NCBI RefSeq assembly: GCF_003390885.1
Contig: NZ_QMEL01000008.1
Coordinates: 1 to 64,000 of the forward strand
Length of the DNA stretch: 64,000 nt
Origin: Pelagibacterium sediminicola
Lineage (GTDB): Bacteria > Pseudomonadota > Alphaproteobacteria > Rhizobiales > Devosiaceae
Direction: 5' to 3'
This document shows positions 1 to 9,330 of this stretch, in pieces. Both the position numbers and the translations under genes were made by a program. The notes beneath the pieces were generated by a model that made no database searches, was not told the origin of the DNA, and worked only from the letters and a program-made list of their open reading frames with translations. Numbering within the stretch: the stretch's first letter is position 1; each line of letters begins with the position of its first letter.

Positions 1-72
1 TCGAACCTGGGCTTCCAGAAAGTCCCGCTCTTCGACGCTTAAAACAATTTCATCCGCTACCCGGCCCGCCAT
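1..72 (-). CDS. IS630-like transposase, N-terminal end only (runs off window)
   Basis: Reading the minus strand from the ATG at 72-70 gives 24 residues, open to the window edge. The stretch IVLSVEERDFLEAQVR resembles the N-terminus of IS630-family transposases, where a similar LS-x-EER-x-x-LE segment begins the helix-turn-helix region. It starts 36 bp beyond the stop of the glycerophosphotransferase gene, in the same direction. Only the extreme N-terminus is visible, so no catalytic residue can be checked and the call rests on this short resemblance. Confidence 0.4.
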   Translation of the reverse strand, partial: MAGRVADEIVLSVEERDFLEAQVR

Positions 73-107
73 ATCATTCTCCAAATCGCTTGGACCAATG
101 ATACGAA

Positions 108-1289
108 TTACAGTTCCAGGTGACTAGCATGTTCGTCTATACGGTCGAGAATGCGCTCCGTCGCCTTTGCGTCATTGTAGTCAAAAAAGAGATCACGCAG
201 CCGGCGCCGGCGCTCTCGGTATGGATCCAGGTCTTCCTGCACCTTTGTCAATTCGCCCATGAACTCGGTGAAGCTACGTGTCACCGGCGCCGGGAGATAG
301 TCGGTCACGGGATCTAGCATGAAGCCACGGCTATCCCCGTACGCTTCAATGTCTTCGAACAGCAGGACTACAGGACGGTCTACAATCAGGAAGTCTGTAA
401 TGACGCTGGATATGTCGGAGATAAGGCAGTCGACGGCGCCAAGAAGCTGGTAAAGCGTGATCCCATGGTGAGCCATCCATGCTTCATCTATGAAGTGCAA
501 ATGAGAGTGGCTTGCGTTATCAGTTTTTTTTGCCATCGGGTGAGGCTTCACAAGGCAAACCGAGTTGTTAACTGCCAGATACGAGTTGAATTCCACTTCT
601 GAAAAATCCGAACAATTAAAGACATTGCCGAAGCTTCTTCCGTCTTGCTGATGAGCGAGATAGGGCGACTGGCGATACGTTGGGAGCCATAAGTATACTT
701 TTTCGGGTAACGGATACTTGGGAAGCGTACGATTCCACAGCGTTTTCTTATCAAAATCGAACAATCGGTCGGTCCGAGCCTGGCCGGTGATGAGGACTCG
801 ATCTTCGGGCATATCGAAAGCATCGGCGAAAATACGCTTAGTGAAGGCGGACGTAGCGATACATAAGGTGTCAAGTCGCCCCGGATTGCCCAGAGCCGTG
901 CCTATCCGCTTAAAGGGAATGCCGTGCCAGAGGTTAACGCAAATCTGGTTTGGAGGTATCTCGGTCAGAAAGTGCCCGTGGGTGATGAAAAGGTACCGGG
1001 CCACGGTGGAGAACAAGATATCGAGCAGGCTTCCGTACTTTATAAGCCTGACGCCTGGTGCAATATTGATCGGCGGAGGAGCCGCCGGGTCTTCAAGAAC
1101 CCAAACAATGCGTTTTGTCCCGCGTGCTATAAGGCCATCGTAAATGGCGAGCAGATTGTCATTATAATCGGGAAAACCGCGGAGAACCACTGTGTCGCTC
1201 TTCGGGGTCAGCCACGTTACGAGGTAGAGGAATTTTCGAATGCCGTTTTTTAAAGCGGTTTTCATAAATGAACTCGACGTGCTTCTCAT
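108..1289 (-). CDS. CDP-glycerol:poly(glycerophosphate) glycerophosphotransferase family protein
   Basis: This 393-residue protein belongs to the TagB/TagF-type CDP-glycerol glycerophosphotransferase family, which adds glycerol phosphate units to a surface polymer or capsule from CDP-glycerol at the inner membrane face. Family signatures visible are NLWHGIPFKRIG near residues 118-130, the TSAFTKRIF segment with VLITGQARTD, LVKPHP near 250, and the CLISDISSVITDF motif near 290. The gene lies 13 bp downstream of a flippase gene on the same strand, and a CDP-glycerol-producing cytidylyltransferase relic follows further upstream, so the three form one pathway. Base composition is lower in GC than the rest of the window, which suggests separate acquisition. 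The acceptor and polymer are unknown. Confidence 0.85.
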   Translation of the reverse strand: MRSTSSSFMKTALKNGIRKFLYLVTWLTPKSDTVVLRGFPDYNDNLLAIYDGLIARGTKRIVWVLEDPAAPPPINIAPGVRLIKYGSLLDILFSTVARYLFITHGHFLTEIPPNQICVNLWHGIPFKRIGTALGNPGRLDTLCIATSAFTKRIFADAFDMPEDRVLITGQARTDRLFDFDKKTLWNRTLPKYPLPEKVYLWLPTYRQSPYLAHQQDGRSFGNVFNCSDFSEVEFNSYLAVNNSVCLVKPHPMAKKTDNASHSHLHFIDEAWMAHHGITLYQLLGAVDCLISDISSVITDFLIVDRPVVLLFEDIEAYGDSRGFMLDPVTDYLPAPVTRSFTEFMGELTKVQEDLDPYRERRRRLRDLFFDYNDAKATERILDRIDEHASHLEL

Positions 1290-1302
1290 CGCTCAGGACA
1301 TA

Positions 1303-2541
1303 TCATCGTGGTAGGCGTTTGAGGGCAATAGCGTACACCGCCCATTTCCAGATGAGGAGCAACACAAAAGCGGCGTTGATGCCAGCGAGAACGGCGTAGG
1401 TGCCCAGTTGCCCACTCGTAAACCACATTACGACAGCGAATGTCGTTAGCGATGCGACATGGCTGAACAGAATCTGCCGGTCCTGACCGCTGGCGTAGAG
1501 CGCCCAATGTGCGACCTGGCTCATGGCCAGTGCACTCATCGCCAGCAGGAGCCACGGGTACATGCCGACATGCTCCAAATGAACTGGATCGCCTACCCAG
1601 TCAAGGATAACGGGCAGCAACGCCATACTGATGATCGCAAATCCGGCGCAGACGACCGCCGTCTGGTAGAACATTCGCCGCACTTTTGCGCGTGCGAGTG
1701 TATGCTCATTGCGGTGATGGTGATTAATCAGCTCCGGATAGACAAAAGAGAAGATGCCAGCTTCAAGAAAAACCGACAGCCCGCTGATAATCCCAAAAAA
1801 CAGGACGTAGGAGCCCACCACACCGATTCCGCCCAAGGACTCGAGCCAATACCGATCCAACGTAATGACACCGCGTTGTGAGAGCGTTGCAATCAAAAAA
1901 GGCAGAGCAACGCTGACGCCATGTCTCACCCAAATCCAATCAACTCGCTTGCGCCAGCCTTCAATGTCAAGCTTGGTCACTTCCCACGCCCCTAGCAAAG
2001 CCGCAGCGAAGGTCGCGACAAACCAGTTCAACATGACAATATCGAGCGAGCGGCCGCCTTCGTTTAAAAAGAAGATGGCGATGATTGCCAGTGCCCACGT
2101 TCCCTGACGGACAAAGAGCAAAAGACTAGCGGCAATCTGCCTTTGCATTACCACAAGCAGCCGGAAAATTTCCTGGTTAAAGTGCTCCAGGATCATGATG
2201 GGCATGAACCAGAACACCAGATGCTCTGGCCAGCCGGTATTGAGCAGGAAAAGGCACACAAGTGGGGCGGAGCCGATGTAAAGCAGGCTCGATAAAGCAA
2301 TTTGCCCCTTCAGTATCTGCCCACGCTCGTCCACACTCGCCTTACCGAAATTGCGGGTCACGTGAGTGTAGAATTCCAGTCCAAAAAACAGCATCCCGTA
2401 ACTCACGGTTGCTGTAAAAATCCCATAATAGCCAACCGACTCAGCGTCGAGAAAGCGGGCCAAGAAAAAGATGAAAAAAAAGCGCGTGCCAAGCGTTCCA
2501 AACCGCAAGCCAATGTTCAATAGACGGCTAAGCTGGATCAA
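1303..2541 (-). CDS. Polysaccharide flippase / oligosaccharide export protein (MATE-like fold)
   Basis: The 412-residue product is almost entirely hydrophobic, with about twelve predicted membrane segments starting at a basic and aromatic N-terminus (GTRFFFIFFLARFL). This is typical of Wzx-type flippases and polysaccharide biosynthesis proteins of the MOP superfamily, which move lipid-linked saccharide across the inner membrane. It precedes the glycerophosphotransferase gene in the same transcript direction with a 13-bp gap, so it probably exports the glycerol-phosphate-containing polymer or its unit. The family has no short catalytic motif, so the substrate cannot be read from sequence. GC content is low compared with the catabolic and defence regions. 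Confidence 0.75.
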   Translation of the reverse strand: MIQLSRLLNIGLRFGTLGTRFFFIFFLARFLDAESVGYYGIFTATVSYGMLFFGLEFYTHVTRNFGKASVDERGQILKGQIALSSLLYIGSAPLVCLFLLNTGWPEHLVFWFMPIMILEHFNQEIFRLLVVMQRQIAASLLLFVRQGTWALAIIAIFFLNEGGRSLDIVMLNWFVATFAAALLGAWEVTKLDIEGWRKRVDWIWVRHGVSVALPFLIATLSQRGVITLDRYWLESLGGIGVVGSYVLFFGIISGLSVFLEAGIFSFVYPELINHHHRNEHTLARAKVRRMFYQTAVVCAGFAIISMALLPVILDWVGDPVHLEHVGMYPWLLLAMSALAMSQVAHWALYASGQDRQILFSHVASLTTFAVVMWFTSGQLGTYAVLAGINAAFVLLLIWKWAVYAIALKRLPR

Positions 2542-3047
2542 GGGGGACGTTTCCTATTAGAGCTTTGAATCTCTACCGTGGGTCAGGAATGATAAGCTGG
2601 GCACCCTCTGTGGTTGCCGCCCGAAGTGCAAGAGATTTTTCCCAGCATGGGAGCCATTTTTCGTGCTCCTCTATAACGGACAAGCTAATAGTTCATTTGC
2701 CAGAGATCCGTCTGTACTTATGCTCGATGGTCGCGACCGTAAATAATAGTAGGCAGCATGCTGAGACTGACACCAGGCAACTTGGATCGACAGCCGTGAA
2801 GCACTATCCTAAGGCAAAATTGCGACCAGAGCGGCAGGTGGACATTGGCAGGTTAAAATCCGCGCCACAGAAGCCGTGGATAGTATACAGTCTGACAGCG
2901 AGCTTAATATCGCCATCCTTGTGGTCAAGGTCGAAAGGTCGCATGGTGCGCGATCCAGAAAGTATGGGGACGAAGGCGCGTTAGACTCGGACCGCAATGA
3001 GCTGTCGCAACCACCTATGTATGTAACTACCCAACCGGAGCATTGCC
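2542..3047. other. 506-bp divergent intergenic region, no gene seen
   Basis: This stretch separates the minus-strand flippase from the plus-strand cytidylyltransferase relic. All reading frames I examined are short and lack family resemblance or a good ribosome site. It should contain the divergent promoters for both transcripts, but I could not assign convincing -35/-10 pairs. Confidence 0.5.
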
Positions 3048-3453
3048 TTGAGCTACAAGACTGTGATTACGTTTGGAACGTATGATCTATTCCACATCGG
3101 CCACCTGAACATAATCAGGCGAGCCGCTGAGCTTGGAGATCGCCTCGTGGTCGGTGTTGCGTCCGATGCCTTTAATTTCCGTAAGAAGGGTGTATATCCG
3201 TTCGTTAGGCAAGAGGAGCGCGCAGAGATCATTAGTGCGCTGCGCTGGGTCGATGAGGTTTTCTATGAAGAGAGCTTCGAGCTAAAGCGACAGTATATTT
3301 TGGGCGCCGGGGCCGACCTAATGGTCATGGGGGACGATTGGGCTGGAAGGTTCGATGAGTTCAAGGACGTTTGCGACGTAGTCTACCTCCCTCCCCCGCA
3401 CTGAAGGCATATCAACCACGCATATCAAGGTATCACTCGCCGCAAATAGCTAG
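3048..3453 (+). pseudogene. tagD: Glycerol-3-phosphate cytidylyltransferase, frameshifted at the C-terminus
   Basis: The frame opens with TTG at 3048 and encodes a nucleotidyltransferase making CDP-glycerol from CTP and glycerol-3-phosphate. TFGTYDLFHIGHL near residues 6-18 carries the HxGH motif. The normal C-terminal motif R-T-x-G-I-S-T-T is not in this frame: after VVYLP the frame reads PPH and stops at 3402-3404. In the next frame 3397-3453 reads RTEGISTTHIKVSLAANS, which is the expected family ending. The break sits in a run of five C residues at 3393-3397. The gene is therefore a recent frameshift mutant, a phase-variable gene, or a sequencing error. A 280-bp stretch with nothing recognisable follows before the integrase. 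Confidence 0.8.
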
Positions 3454-3733
3454 GGTCCTCACCCAATCAGATTATGGAGTTGGAGCCGTAATTCAGATTC
3501 CGTCGCTTGGATACGAGCTACTTCCCAATCGTTGGGCAGTTCTCGACGCAAATCTAGCTGCTCGTTGCGCCTGCTGGTCAGATTTGTTTGCTCATTGCGC
3601 TACCAACAGGTCACGGTAGGGTCATCATTGTCCTTCATCCCGGGGGCATCTACGTTCTGAGAGACCAGTCAGCGCAACCGGCAAAATATTTCTTGATCGC
3701 TATGCATTGTCTCAAAACATCCAATACGGATCG

Positions 3734-4951
3734 TTAAAAACCCTTGCTCCGCTTTGTCCCACGGTTCCTTTGCGCCCTATCCCTACGCGCATGCTCGAGG
3801 TTTGCGACAATTTCGTTGGGATCGCGCGGATCCGACAGGGCGTCCCAATGGCGTTGAACTTCTTCGGGGGAGAGCGCTTCATTACCCACGTCCCCCTTAG
3901 GCGGCATCTCAGGAAACGCTTCCACGATGAAATCTGGCACTTCGTTCTGAGGGCCCCTGAAAGGGTGCTTGGAAAGGTGCGCGGCATCATGGCCATCGCC
4001 GACCGATCTTTCCGTGTCTTTGGCCTCGGCAGCAGCTTGAGGTGACAAGCCTGCTCGGGCAACAGCCTTACGCTTGTGACCGACCGAAGCTCGCGCGTAG
4101 TGAGTATGCGCCGTGCGAATCGAAAGATGGCCACAAAGGCGGGCAATTTCTTCCGGTGAAAGTCCTGCGGCAGACCAAGTAGCAATAGCAACGTGGCGAA
4201 AACTATATAAAGAAAGCGGACGTATATTTATGCGTTCGCAGGCCCGCGTGATTTGGCTGGCAATGCATTTGGTCCAGCTTGCGAACTCTTTCTTTATCAA
4301 ATCATGATCGATAAGCGAGAGCAGCAATTCAATGGCAACAAGAACGTCCTTATGGAGTGCTGAGACATCAAGTGCGCGAGTCGCGGCCTGGCCTGGTCGC
4401 TTTTTTGCATTGGGCAGCGTCAGAACACGACCATCAAATGCAGCTCCCCGCAACTCGATTGGTCGAAATCCGCTATGTGCTGCCACCAGCACGATCAGAG
4501 CCGCCAGGACTGAGTTCGGGTTACCGTATTTCAGCGCGTGACGTTTGAGTTCATAAAAAAGCGCCCTCGCCTCGTCTTCTGTCGCGTCAATAACCTTTTT
4601 GGCAGATGTTCGCCGGTCCTTGAACGGGATCTTTGCCTTTTTCGCGGTCAGAACGGCGTCGACCTTGGCAAACGCGACCGGAAACATGTCCGCTCGATCT
4701 GTCGACTGCATCAACTCAGCCAGAGCATACTTCAGATCAGCCCGATAATGACCCACCGTTCTGGCCGCAAGCGGGCCCCATCCCTCGATCATTCTCGCCA
4801 GGGCGTCCTCTGGCGCCAACTCCGGATAGAGTTCGATTGCCTGGGCAATACGGCGGCGCCCGGTTTCGAGGTGATCTGCAATGGTCTCCGGCGAAGCTGG
4901 TCCAGACATCGGCAGGGCCATTTGTCCACTCCTGTTTCCTGCACAGCTCAT
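3734..4951 (-). CDS. Tyrosine-type site-specific recombinase (integrase)
   Basis: The 405-residue protein has an N-terminal core-binding region and a tyrosine recombinase catalytic domain. I see Arg163 in SGFRPIEL, a box-II segment LYSFRHVAIA with Arg252 (the usual first His of HxxR is Tyr249 here), Gly274-His275 in LCGHLS, and the nucleophile candidate Tyr285 in HTHYAR. These residues support strand exchange for integration or excision of a mobile element. About 120 extra residues follow the catalytic tyrosine, which is long for the family. Starts at M1, M11 or M15 are all possible. It marks one edge of the accessory region next to the surface-polymer genes; no att site could be established. 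Confidence 0.8.
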   Translation of the reverse strand: MSCAGNRSGQMALPMSGPASPETIADHLETGRRRIAQAIELYPELAPEDALARMIEGWGPLAARTVGHYRADLKYALAELMQSTDRADMFPVAFAKVDAVLTAKKAKIPFKDRRTSAKKVIDATEDEARALFYELKRHALKYGNPNSVLAALIVLVAAHSGFRPIELRGAAFDGRVLTLPNAKKRPGQAATRALDVSALHKDVLVAIELLLSLIDHDLIKKEFASWTKCIASQITRACERINIRPLSLYSFRHVAIATWSAAGLSPEEIARLCGHLSIRTAHTHYARASVGHKRKAVARAGLSPQAAAEAKDTERSVGDGHDAAHLSKHPFRGPQNEVPDFIVEAFPEMPPKGDVGNEALSPEEVQRHWDALSDPRDPNEIVANLEHARRDRAQRNRGTKRSKGF

Positions 4952-5000
4952 GACTATAACATAGATGACTACATTACTCCACGGTTTTTCTGGCCAGCTT

Positions 5001-5058
5001 CAACCAACAGATGGCCAGTTGCTGATCAACCCGCGACCAATGAACAACCAACGACCAG
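5001..5058. repeat. Short CAACC-type direct repeats upstream of the integrase gene
   Basis: Within the 221-bp gap between the integrase and the next gene, CAACCAAC (5001-5008), CAACCCGCGACCAA (5027-5040) and CAACCAACGACCAG (5045-5058) occur in the same direction. TGGCCAG also occurs twice (4991-4997 and 5012-5018). Such clustered repeats are compatible with recombinase arm-type binding sites or a regulator site, but the match is short and imperfect. Confidence 0.3.
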
Positions 5059-5172
5059 CAAACCTTCTGCCAACGTTTTGGGCCATAGATGTGGGAACAC
5101 CCACACAAGAACAACGCCTCCTCAACGACTTATCAGCAGATGATCAACTCCCTTCCCCACTATGCGAAAAAG

Positions 5173-6120
5173 CTATCTGAACTGATCTTCGTGAAATAGG
5201 TCGGCAAGAAATGAGCGGGTGGTGGAGACGACGATTTTGCGCGGCCCCACCTTGGCAATCGCTGGGCGACTCTCGCACCGGCTCCTTGCTCCCGATCGCC
5301 TGGGAGCAGGTGGGTGATTTATCCATACCGCGCCATCGCTGGGTATCCGCGAAAGGAAATGTCGGCGTGCCGCCGAGCTGGGAAGAACCAGAAACACCGC
5401 ATCAGAATAAACGGTCGCTGCCAACGCTCTGGCCCAGATCGATCGCGCTTCAGTTCGAAACCGTTCAAGAACGACCATCGACGGAATCTCGATTATGCTC
5501 ATGGTAAAATAATCAAATCTACGATCAACGTGCGGCTTCCATTTGAAATCGGCACCATTATCGGATTCGTGAATGCGAAGCATAGCCTTAAGCCCCAGCA
5601 ATTGGGCAAGCGGGTCTATGGGCTGATGAATGGTCAGGTCAAAGTACTGCGTGTTTAGCTGGGGGGCCAAGCGGTAAATCAGGTCCTTGCGCGACACATC
5701 ATCGGCTGTATCAAGCCAGGTTTTGAGCTGCACCTCGGCACTTTCAGGCACGGCATGACGGGACTGCGTCGACCGTTGCGCCTGACGGGCCGCAACGAGC
5801 AGCGCGCGGTCATTGGTAACCGCACCATTCAGCGTATTCTTGGCGATATAAGCCCGCGCCGGCTGGGGATCACGGTGTAACCATCTGGCCAGCGTAGAAG
5901 CCGCCACAGCGCTCGACCGAAACAGGATTTGCCTTAATGCCGGATCGGGCAGCCTGCGCACGAGACGAACTGCATCCGCATAGTTGCGCAACGCTCCCCT
6001 CGTCAAACCCAGCTTGATTGCGAGATCGGTTTCAAATTCTAGCCTGGGTATATCACGCGCATGCCTTTGCTCGATCGCAGCCAGCCTGCCGATAACCGCC
6101 CATTTTCTAACGCGCCGCAT
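5173..6120 (-). CDS. Hypothetical protein, possible DNA-binding plasmid protein
   Basis: I do not recognise a family for this 315-residue protein. The N-terminal third is basic and helical (RKWAVIGRLAAIEQRHARDI, then LGLTRGALRNYADAVRLVRR), and the second segment could be a helix-turn-helix. The C-terminal half holds EIPSMVVLERFRTEARSIWAR and ends in a basic tail. It is transcribed divergently from the next gene across a 91-bp gap, beside an integrase and other plasmid-style genes. A role in element replication or recombination is only a guess from context. Confidence 0.45.
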   Translation of the reverse strand: MRRVRKWAVIGRLAAIEQRHARDIPRLEFETDLAIKLGLTRGALRNYADAVRLVRRLPDPALRQILFRSSAVAASTLARWLHRDPQPARAYIAKNTLNGAVTNDRALLVAARQAQRSTQSRHAVPESAEVQLKTWLDTADDVSRKDLIYRLAPQLNTQYFDLTIHQPIDPLAQLLGLKAMLRIHESDNGADFKWKPHVDRRFDYFTMSIIEIPSMVVLERFRTEARSIWARALAATVYSDAVFLVLPSSAARRHFLSRIPSDGAVWINHPPAPRRSGARSRCESRPAIAKVGPRKIVVSTTRSFLADLFHEDQFR

Positions 6121-6211
6121 GCGATTCTCGTGCCCGACTTTGAGGTGCTTGACAACCGGAATATACCGACGGACACTATGCTAGTGAAATTTAACTAGCG
6201 ATTCGTTTGAA

Positions 6212-6664
6212 ATGATAGATCAGAATCATCACAACACGCTGGTCGCGGCATTGAGGAACCATTGGCGCGAAGCCGGAGGGCCGATTTCGTTGACTGCCTA
6301 TCTATTGCTGTGTCGGCCAACCATTGCGCCGCTCCTGGCTCGCGGCGTGCCATGGTCCTGGATCGGTGCGCGGGTACTTGCTGTTTACGAAAGTGCAGAC
6401 GCGGAGGTTCCTGCAGATATCTCGCCACTCACCGAGCGCAAGAAGAAGAGCATTATCGAGCTCTATTCTCGCGCCACGCGCCGCCTCCGCTCATCACAAG
6501 AGGGCAGTGCGGCGGGAACAAGCCACTCAGCCGGTGTGAACCTGGAAATCGCAGATCCTCGGCAAGCGGGACGCCCGCAACAAGGTGTGGACCCACCCCA
6601 CCAGCGCCGCGCCCGTATCAAGCAGAGCTTGGAGATAACGAGCCGGCTTGGCCAATTCGATTAA
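6212..6664 (+). CDS. Hypothetical protein, first gene of a three-gene plasmid-type cluster
   Basis: The 150-residue product begins MIDQNHHNTLVAALRNHWRE and has a predicted helical N-terminal half followed by a low-complexity basic C-terminal half. No family is recognised. It ends 20 bp before the start of the ParA-like gene and is probably cotranscribed with it. The arrangement of a small protein, a ParA/StbB/TraL-like protein and a second small basic protein resembles stabilisation or mobilisation cassettes in general layout only. Confidence 0.5.
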   Translation: MIDQNHHNTLVAALRNHWREAGGPISLTAYLLLCRPTIAPLLARGVPWSWIGARVLAVYESADAEVPADISPLTERKKKSIIELYSRATRRLRSSQEGSAAGTSHSAGVNLEIADPRQAGRPQQGVDPPHQRRARIKQSLEITSRLGQFD

Positions 6665-6684
6665 CGCTGTAGTTGAGAACGATC

Positions 6685-7515
6685 ATGACATCCATATTCC
6701 CCCCTCTCTCCATTCCGTCGGACATCCGCATCGGTTTTTTTGCGACTGTCAGTCCCAAAAAATCGGCAAAGACAACCGTTTGCCGTATTGCGGCCAATGA
6801 GTTCGCAGATGCAGGGCGCGAACTCATCATTTTCCAGCATGATGAGCACCCTCTCCTTTCCGCCTATGCCGAGCCGACCAGAATCGAGCTCGCAAAAGCT
6901 GCGCAAGTCATGCGCGGTAACGTTACGATCGATCTGACCAACCATACCCCGCTTAGCGACGCCCTTCTCACGCTTCCCAGCAACCCTCATCGCATCGTCA
7001 TGCTTGATGCCTCGGCGGTCGGGTCGGAGCGCATAGCGTCCATTCTGCACGCCGGTCGCTTCAATAGCTGGCTTGCCAGCCAGTCAATTCATGCAATGTT
7101 TTGCGTTCCAATGCGGGCAATCGAAGATTCGGCCCTGGGGGCGATCTCCATGATCGAGGAACTGCATGCTGTTATGCCGGAGCATTTCGTTGTGCCCATT
7201 CCGATTTGCGACCCCCGTGATCTGGCACTTCTTCCCAACGATCACCCGTTCTTTGCAGCTCTCAAGATGGCCCGGCATGGTGTGATCCCTTTGCCGACCT
7301 TGTCGCCAGAATTTGCATCTGCGCTCGAGCGTCTTGAGCGCCCCTTGACTGAAATCGCTGACCCGGACAGCGAAGATATGCTTACCTATATCTCGCACTC
7401 GACGGGCCATGGCCGGCTCGTGGCGGGCCTCGTTTCCGAAGCCGCGCAACATTTGATTGCCGAGTTCGAGGAGGGAATGCGCCCTTTGACCTCGGCCCTC
7501 GAGCCGGACGAATAG
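6685..7515 (+). CDS. ParA/StbB/TraL-like protein with a degenerate P-loop
   Basis: The ATG at 6685 gives 276 residues; an upstream in-frame TTG at 6673 is possible. The fold signature is a beta strand followed by a glycine-poor loop, IGFFATVSPKKSAKTTVCR, at the place where deviant Walker A motifs of ParA-like ATPases read KGGVGKT. A second strand RIVMLDAS and a third segment AMFCVPMRAIEDS are in the usual order. The glycines of the P-loop are replaced by S, P and K, so nucleotide binding may be lost or altered. It is flanked by small genes on both sides in the same direction. It may be a partition, stabilisation or conjugation accessory protein; function is not proven. Confidence 0.45.
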   Translation: MTSIFPPLSIPSDIRIGFFATVSPKKSAKTTVCRIAANEFADAGRELIIFQHDEHPLLSAYAEPTRIELAKAAQVMRGNVTIDLTNHTPLSDALLTLPSNPHRIVMLDASAVGSERIASILHAGRFNSWLASQSIHAMFCVPMRAIEDSALGAISMIEELHAVMPEHFVVPIPICDPRDLALLPNDHPFFAALKMARHGVIPLPTLSPEFASALERLERPLTEIADPDSEDMLTYISHSTGHGRLVAGLVSEAAQHLIAEFEEGMRPLTSALEPDE

Positions 7516-7664
7516 CATCCGGCATCAAGAAGCGGGCGACTGGCAAGCGCCTGATACAATGGGCGTCGTCACAAACGGCGAAAGGTGACTATAATTGGCT
7601 GAGCGGACTGGCGCCGGTTGTACGCTATCTGCCTCAAGAGGACCTGGCGGCACTCTTTGAGAGC

Positions 7665-8063
7665 GTGCGCAAAGAGCTTGAGCAACGGGACGATGAGAGA
7701 CTGACTCGGCTCGTCCAAAGCCATGGGCGCAAAGCGTTCGTAACGCGCTATCCGAAACTATCGCGCGCCCTCAACCGTGAATATGCTGCTGCTTGGCGAG
7801 GCATGACCCGCAAAACCATCAGACGCATAAACAACGCTCAACCCCTGAAAACCCCTCACGAAAAGGCCCTTGCACAATTGCTTTTGCGTCTCTCACTATC
7901 GGGGCTGGGCCATATATACCTCGTATTTTGGCGCAACGGCCTGCTCAGAGTTCTTGCGCGACGGCGACTAAAACGGTTTGGTCAACAGATCGCTGCAACC
8001 ATACACACCCGCTTCGCACGGTTCAAAAAATTGGTGACCGGTCATAACAATCGAAAAAAGTGA
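7665..8063 (+). CDS. Hypothetical basic protein, start uncertain
   Basis: The frame from GTG 7665 encodes 132 residues, rich in Arg and Lys, with a moderately hydrophobic segment LLRLSLSGLGHIYLVFW near residues 72-88. The same frame stays open upstream through 7512 and into the end of the preceding gene, and that stretch reads like coding sequence (KRLIQWASSQTAKGDYNWLS). The real start may therefore be earlier and overlap the ParA-like gene. No family is recognised. It is the last gene before the IS66 remnant. Confidence 0.4.
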   Translation: MRKELEQRDDERLTRLVQSHGRKAFVTRYPKLSRALNREYAAAWRGMTRKTIRRINNAQPLKTPHEKALAQLLLRLSLSGLGHIYLVFWRNGLLRVLARRRLKRFGQQIAATIHTRFARFKKLVTGHNNRKK

Positions 8064-8199
8064 CCCTATCTGCGCGCCGCGCCCGTCACGGCGTTCGCGC
8101 GTCGGTTTTTGCGCCTGCAAAGGCCCAGATTTGCTGAGAATCTGCGATAACGCCTCTAGGAAAGGCCACCCTGCCGACCATGCCCGTGACGACAGCTTG

Positions 8200-8760
8200 T
8201 TCAGTGGATCAGTGCCGCCCATGGTCGCCTATCTGTTTGAAGGCAGCCACTCGGGCACCTGTTCGGAAAGGCACCTTGATAGATATCGCGGAATCCTGCA
8301 AGTGGATGGCAATGCCGACTACAACCGGCTGGCAAGACCGACTGGGCCAATGACGGCGTGCTGGAGCCATATGCGGCGCAAGTTCTCCGAACTGCACGCG
8401 ACCGACTCTTCACAGTTCACCTCGCGTACCGTCGAGATCATAAGCTGGCTCTGAGCAACCAAGGAAGGCGCTTGTGGCCAGAATCAAACCGCCCGCCTTG
8501 AGGCGCGTCGGCAATCGGCGTCGGTTGTGCCAAACTGTTCGGCTTATGGGAATCGACCCTGCAAAGAATTTTCTATTGGCCGCCTCCGATGCGGGTGGGG
8601 AAACACTCGCTGATGCGATGACCATTATCGAGACGCAAAGCTCCACAATATCGATCCGCAGGCTTACCTCATCGATATTCTCAACCGCATCAGCGATCAC
8701 AAGATCAAATGCACTCGATGAACTGCTGCCCTGGCACTGGCGGTCGGCTGCCATTAGCCA
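8200..8760 (+). pseudogene. IS66-family transposase (TnpC) remnant
   Basis: Two stretches match the C-terminal half of IS66 transposases. The first (about 8210-8450) reads HLDRYRGILQVDGNADYNRL and CWSHMRRKFSELH, the second catalytic region. The second (about 8550-8755) reads DPAKNFLLAASDAGGE, then after a frame change KLHNIDPQAYLIDILNRISD, and after another change ALDELLPWHW. The segment between them with the catalytic glutamate (NPVEN-type) is missing. The gene is internally deleted and frameshifted, so it is a dead relic and unrelated to the intact IS66 at 36030-38549. Confidence 0.75.
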
Positions 8761-9330
8761 AATCGTTGCTGCGGCCTCATCCTGCCGATTACGCAACGCG
8801 AACAGCATTTGGTTTGCTTTGCACGATTTCAGGAAGCACTGCGTCCAATGAAAGGGCCATCCGGTCAAGGCAGGAGCCGGCGTCAACCATCCCCATAGAG
8901 CTTCCGGGTCAGGTCTAATGCCGCTGCCCCCGCTATGCGCGCCCTGTTTGCGTCGCGCGATAATCTATTGCCGCACGTCGACCCCTTGCGCGCGCTTCTT
9001 ATGATGACCGAAGCGACCAGGCACCAGCGCTAAAGGCCCGCCCTGACCCAAAAGCGAGCGGAATGTTGACTTGGCGTTGACTTGAAAACGAAAGCCCCGA
9101 CGCGACGGCCGGGGGCTTGGTCGTAAGTCGCTGTTATAGCGGTAGTTTTTTGGTTGCGGGGGCGTGCAACCAACGATACTTGCGATTGGTCGAATGCCAA
9201 ATCCCCAAACTCGCTGCTTAATGTAACTCATTGGCGCCGCTTGGGAAACCCTGCTTTCGAGGTATTCATGCCTCGCATTTAGCAGCAGAGACCGGTCAGT
9301 CCCCGAACGGAGCGGCAGCCGTACTGGTGA
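8761..9330. other. 570-bp region without a convincing gene; two short hairpins
   Basis: I find no complete gene. A 45-codon open stretch on the plus strand ending at 9033 (…PHVDPLRALLMMTEATRHQR) reads like the C-terminus of a lost protein but I cannot name it. Two stem-loops are visible: AAGCCCC/GGGGCTT at 9092-9118 and TGGTTGC/GCAACCA at 9151-9172. Neither is followed by a clear T-run. Confidence 0.4.

Noticed and set aside
9140-9185. A tRNA-like stretch around GGTTGC…GCAACC
   Set aside because: Only one arm-like hairpin is present; there is no acceptor stem, anticodon arm or conserved T-loop sequence.
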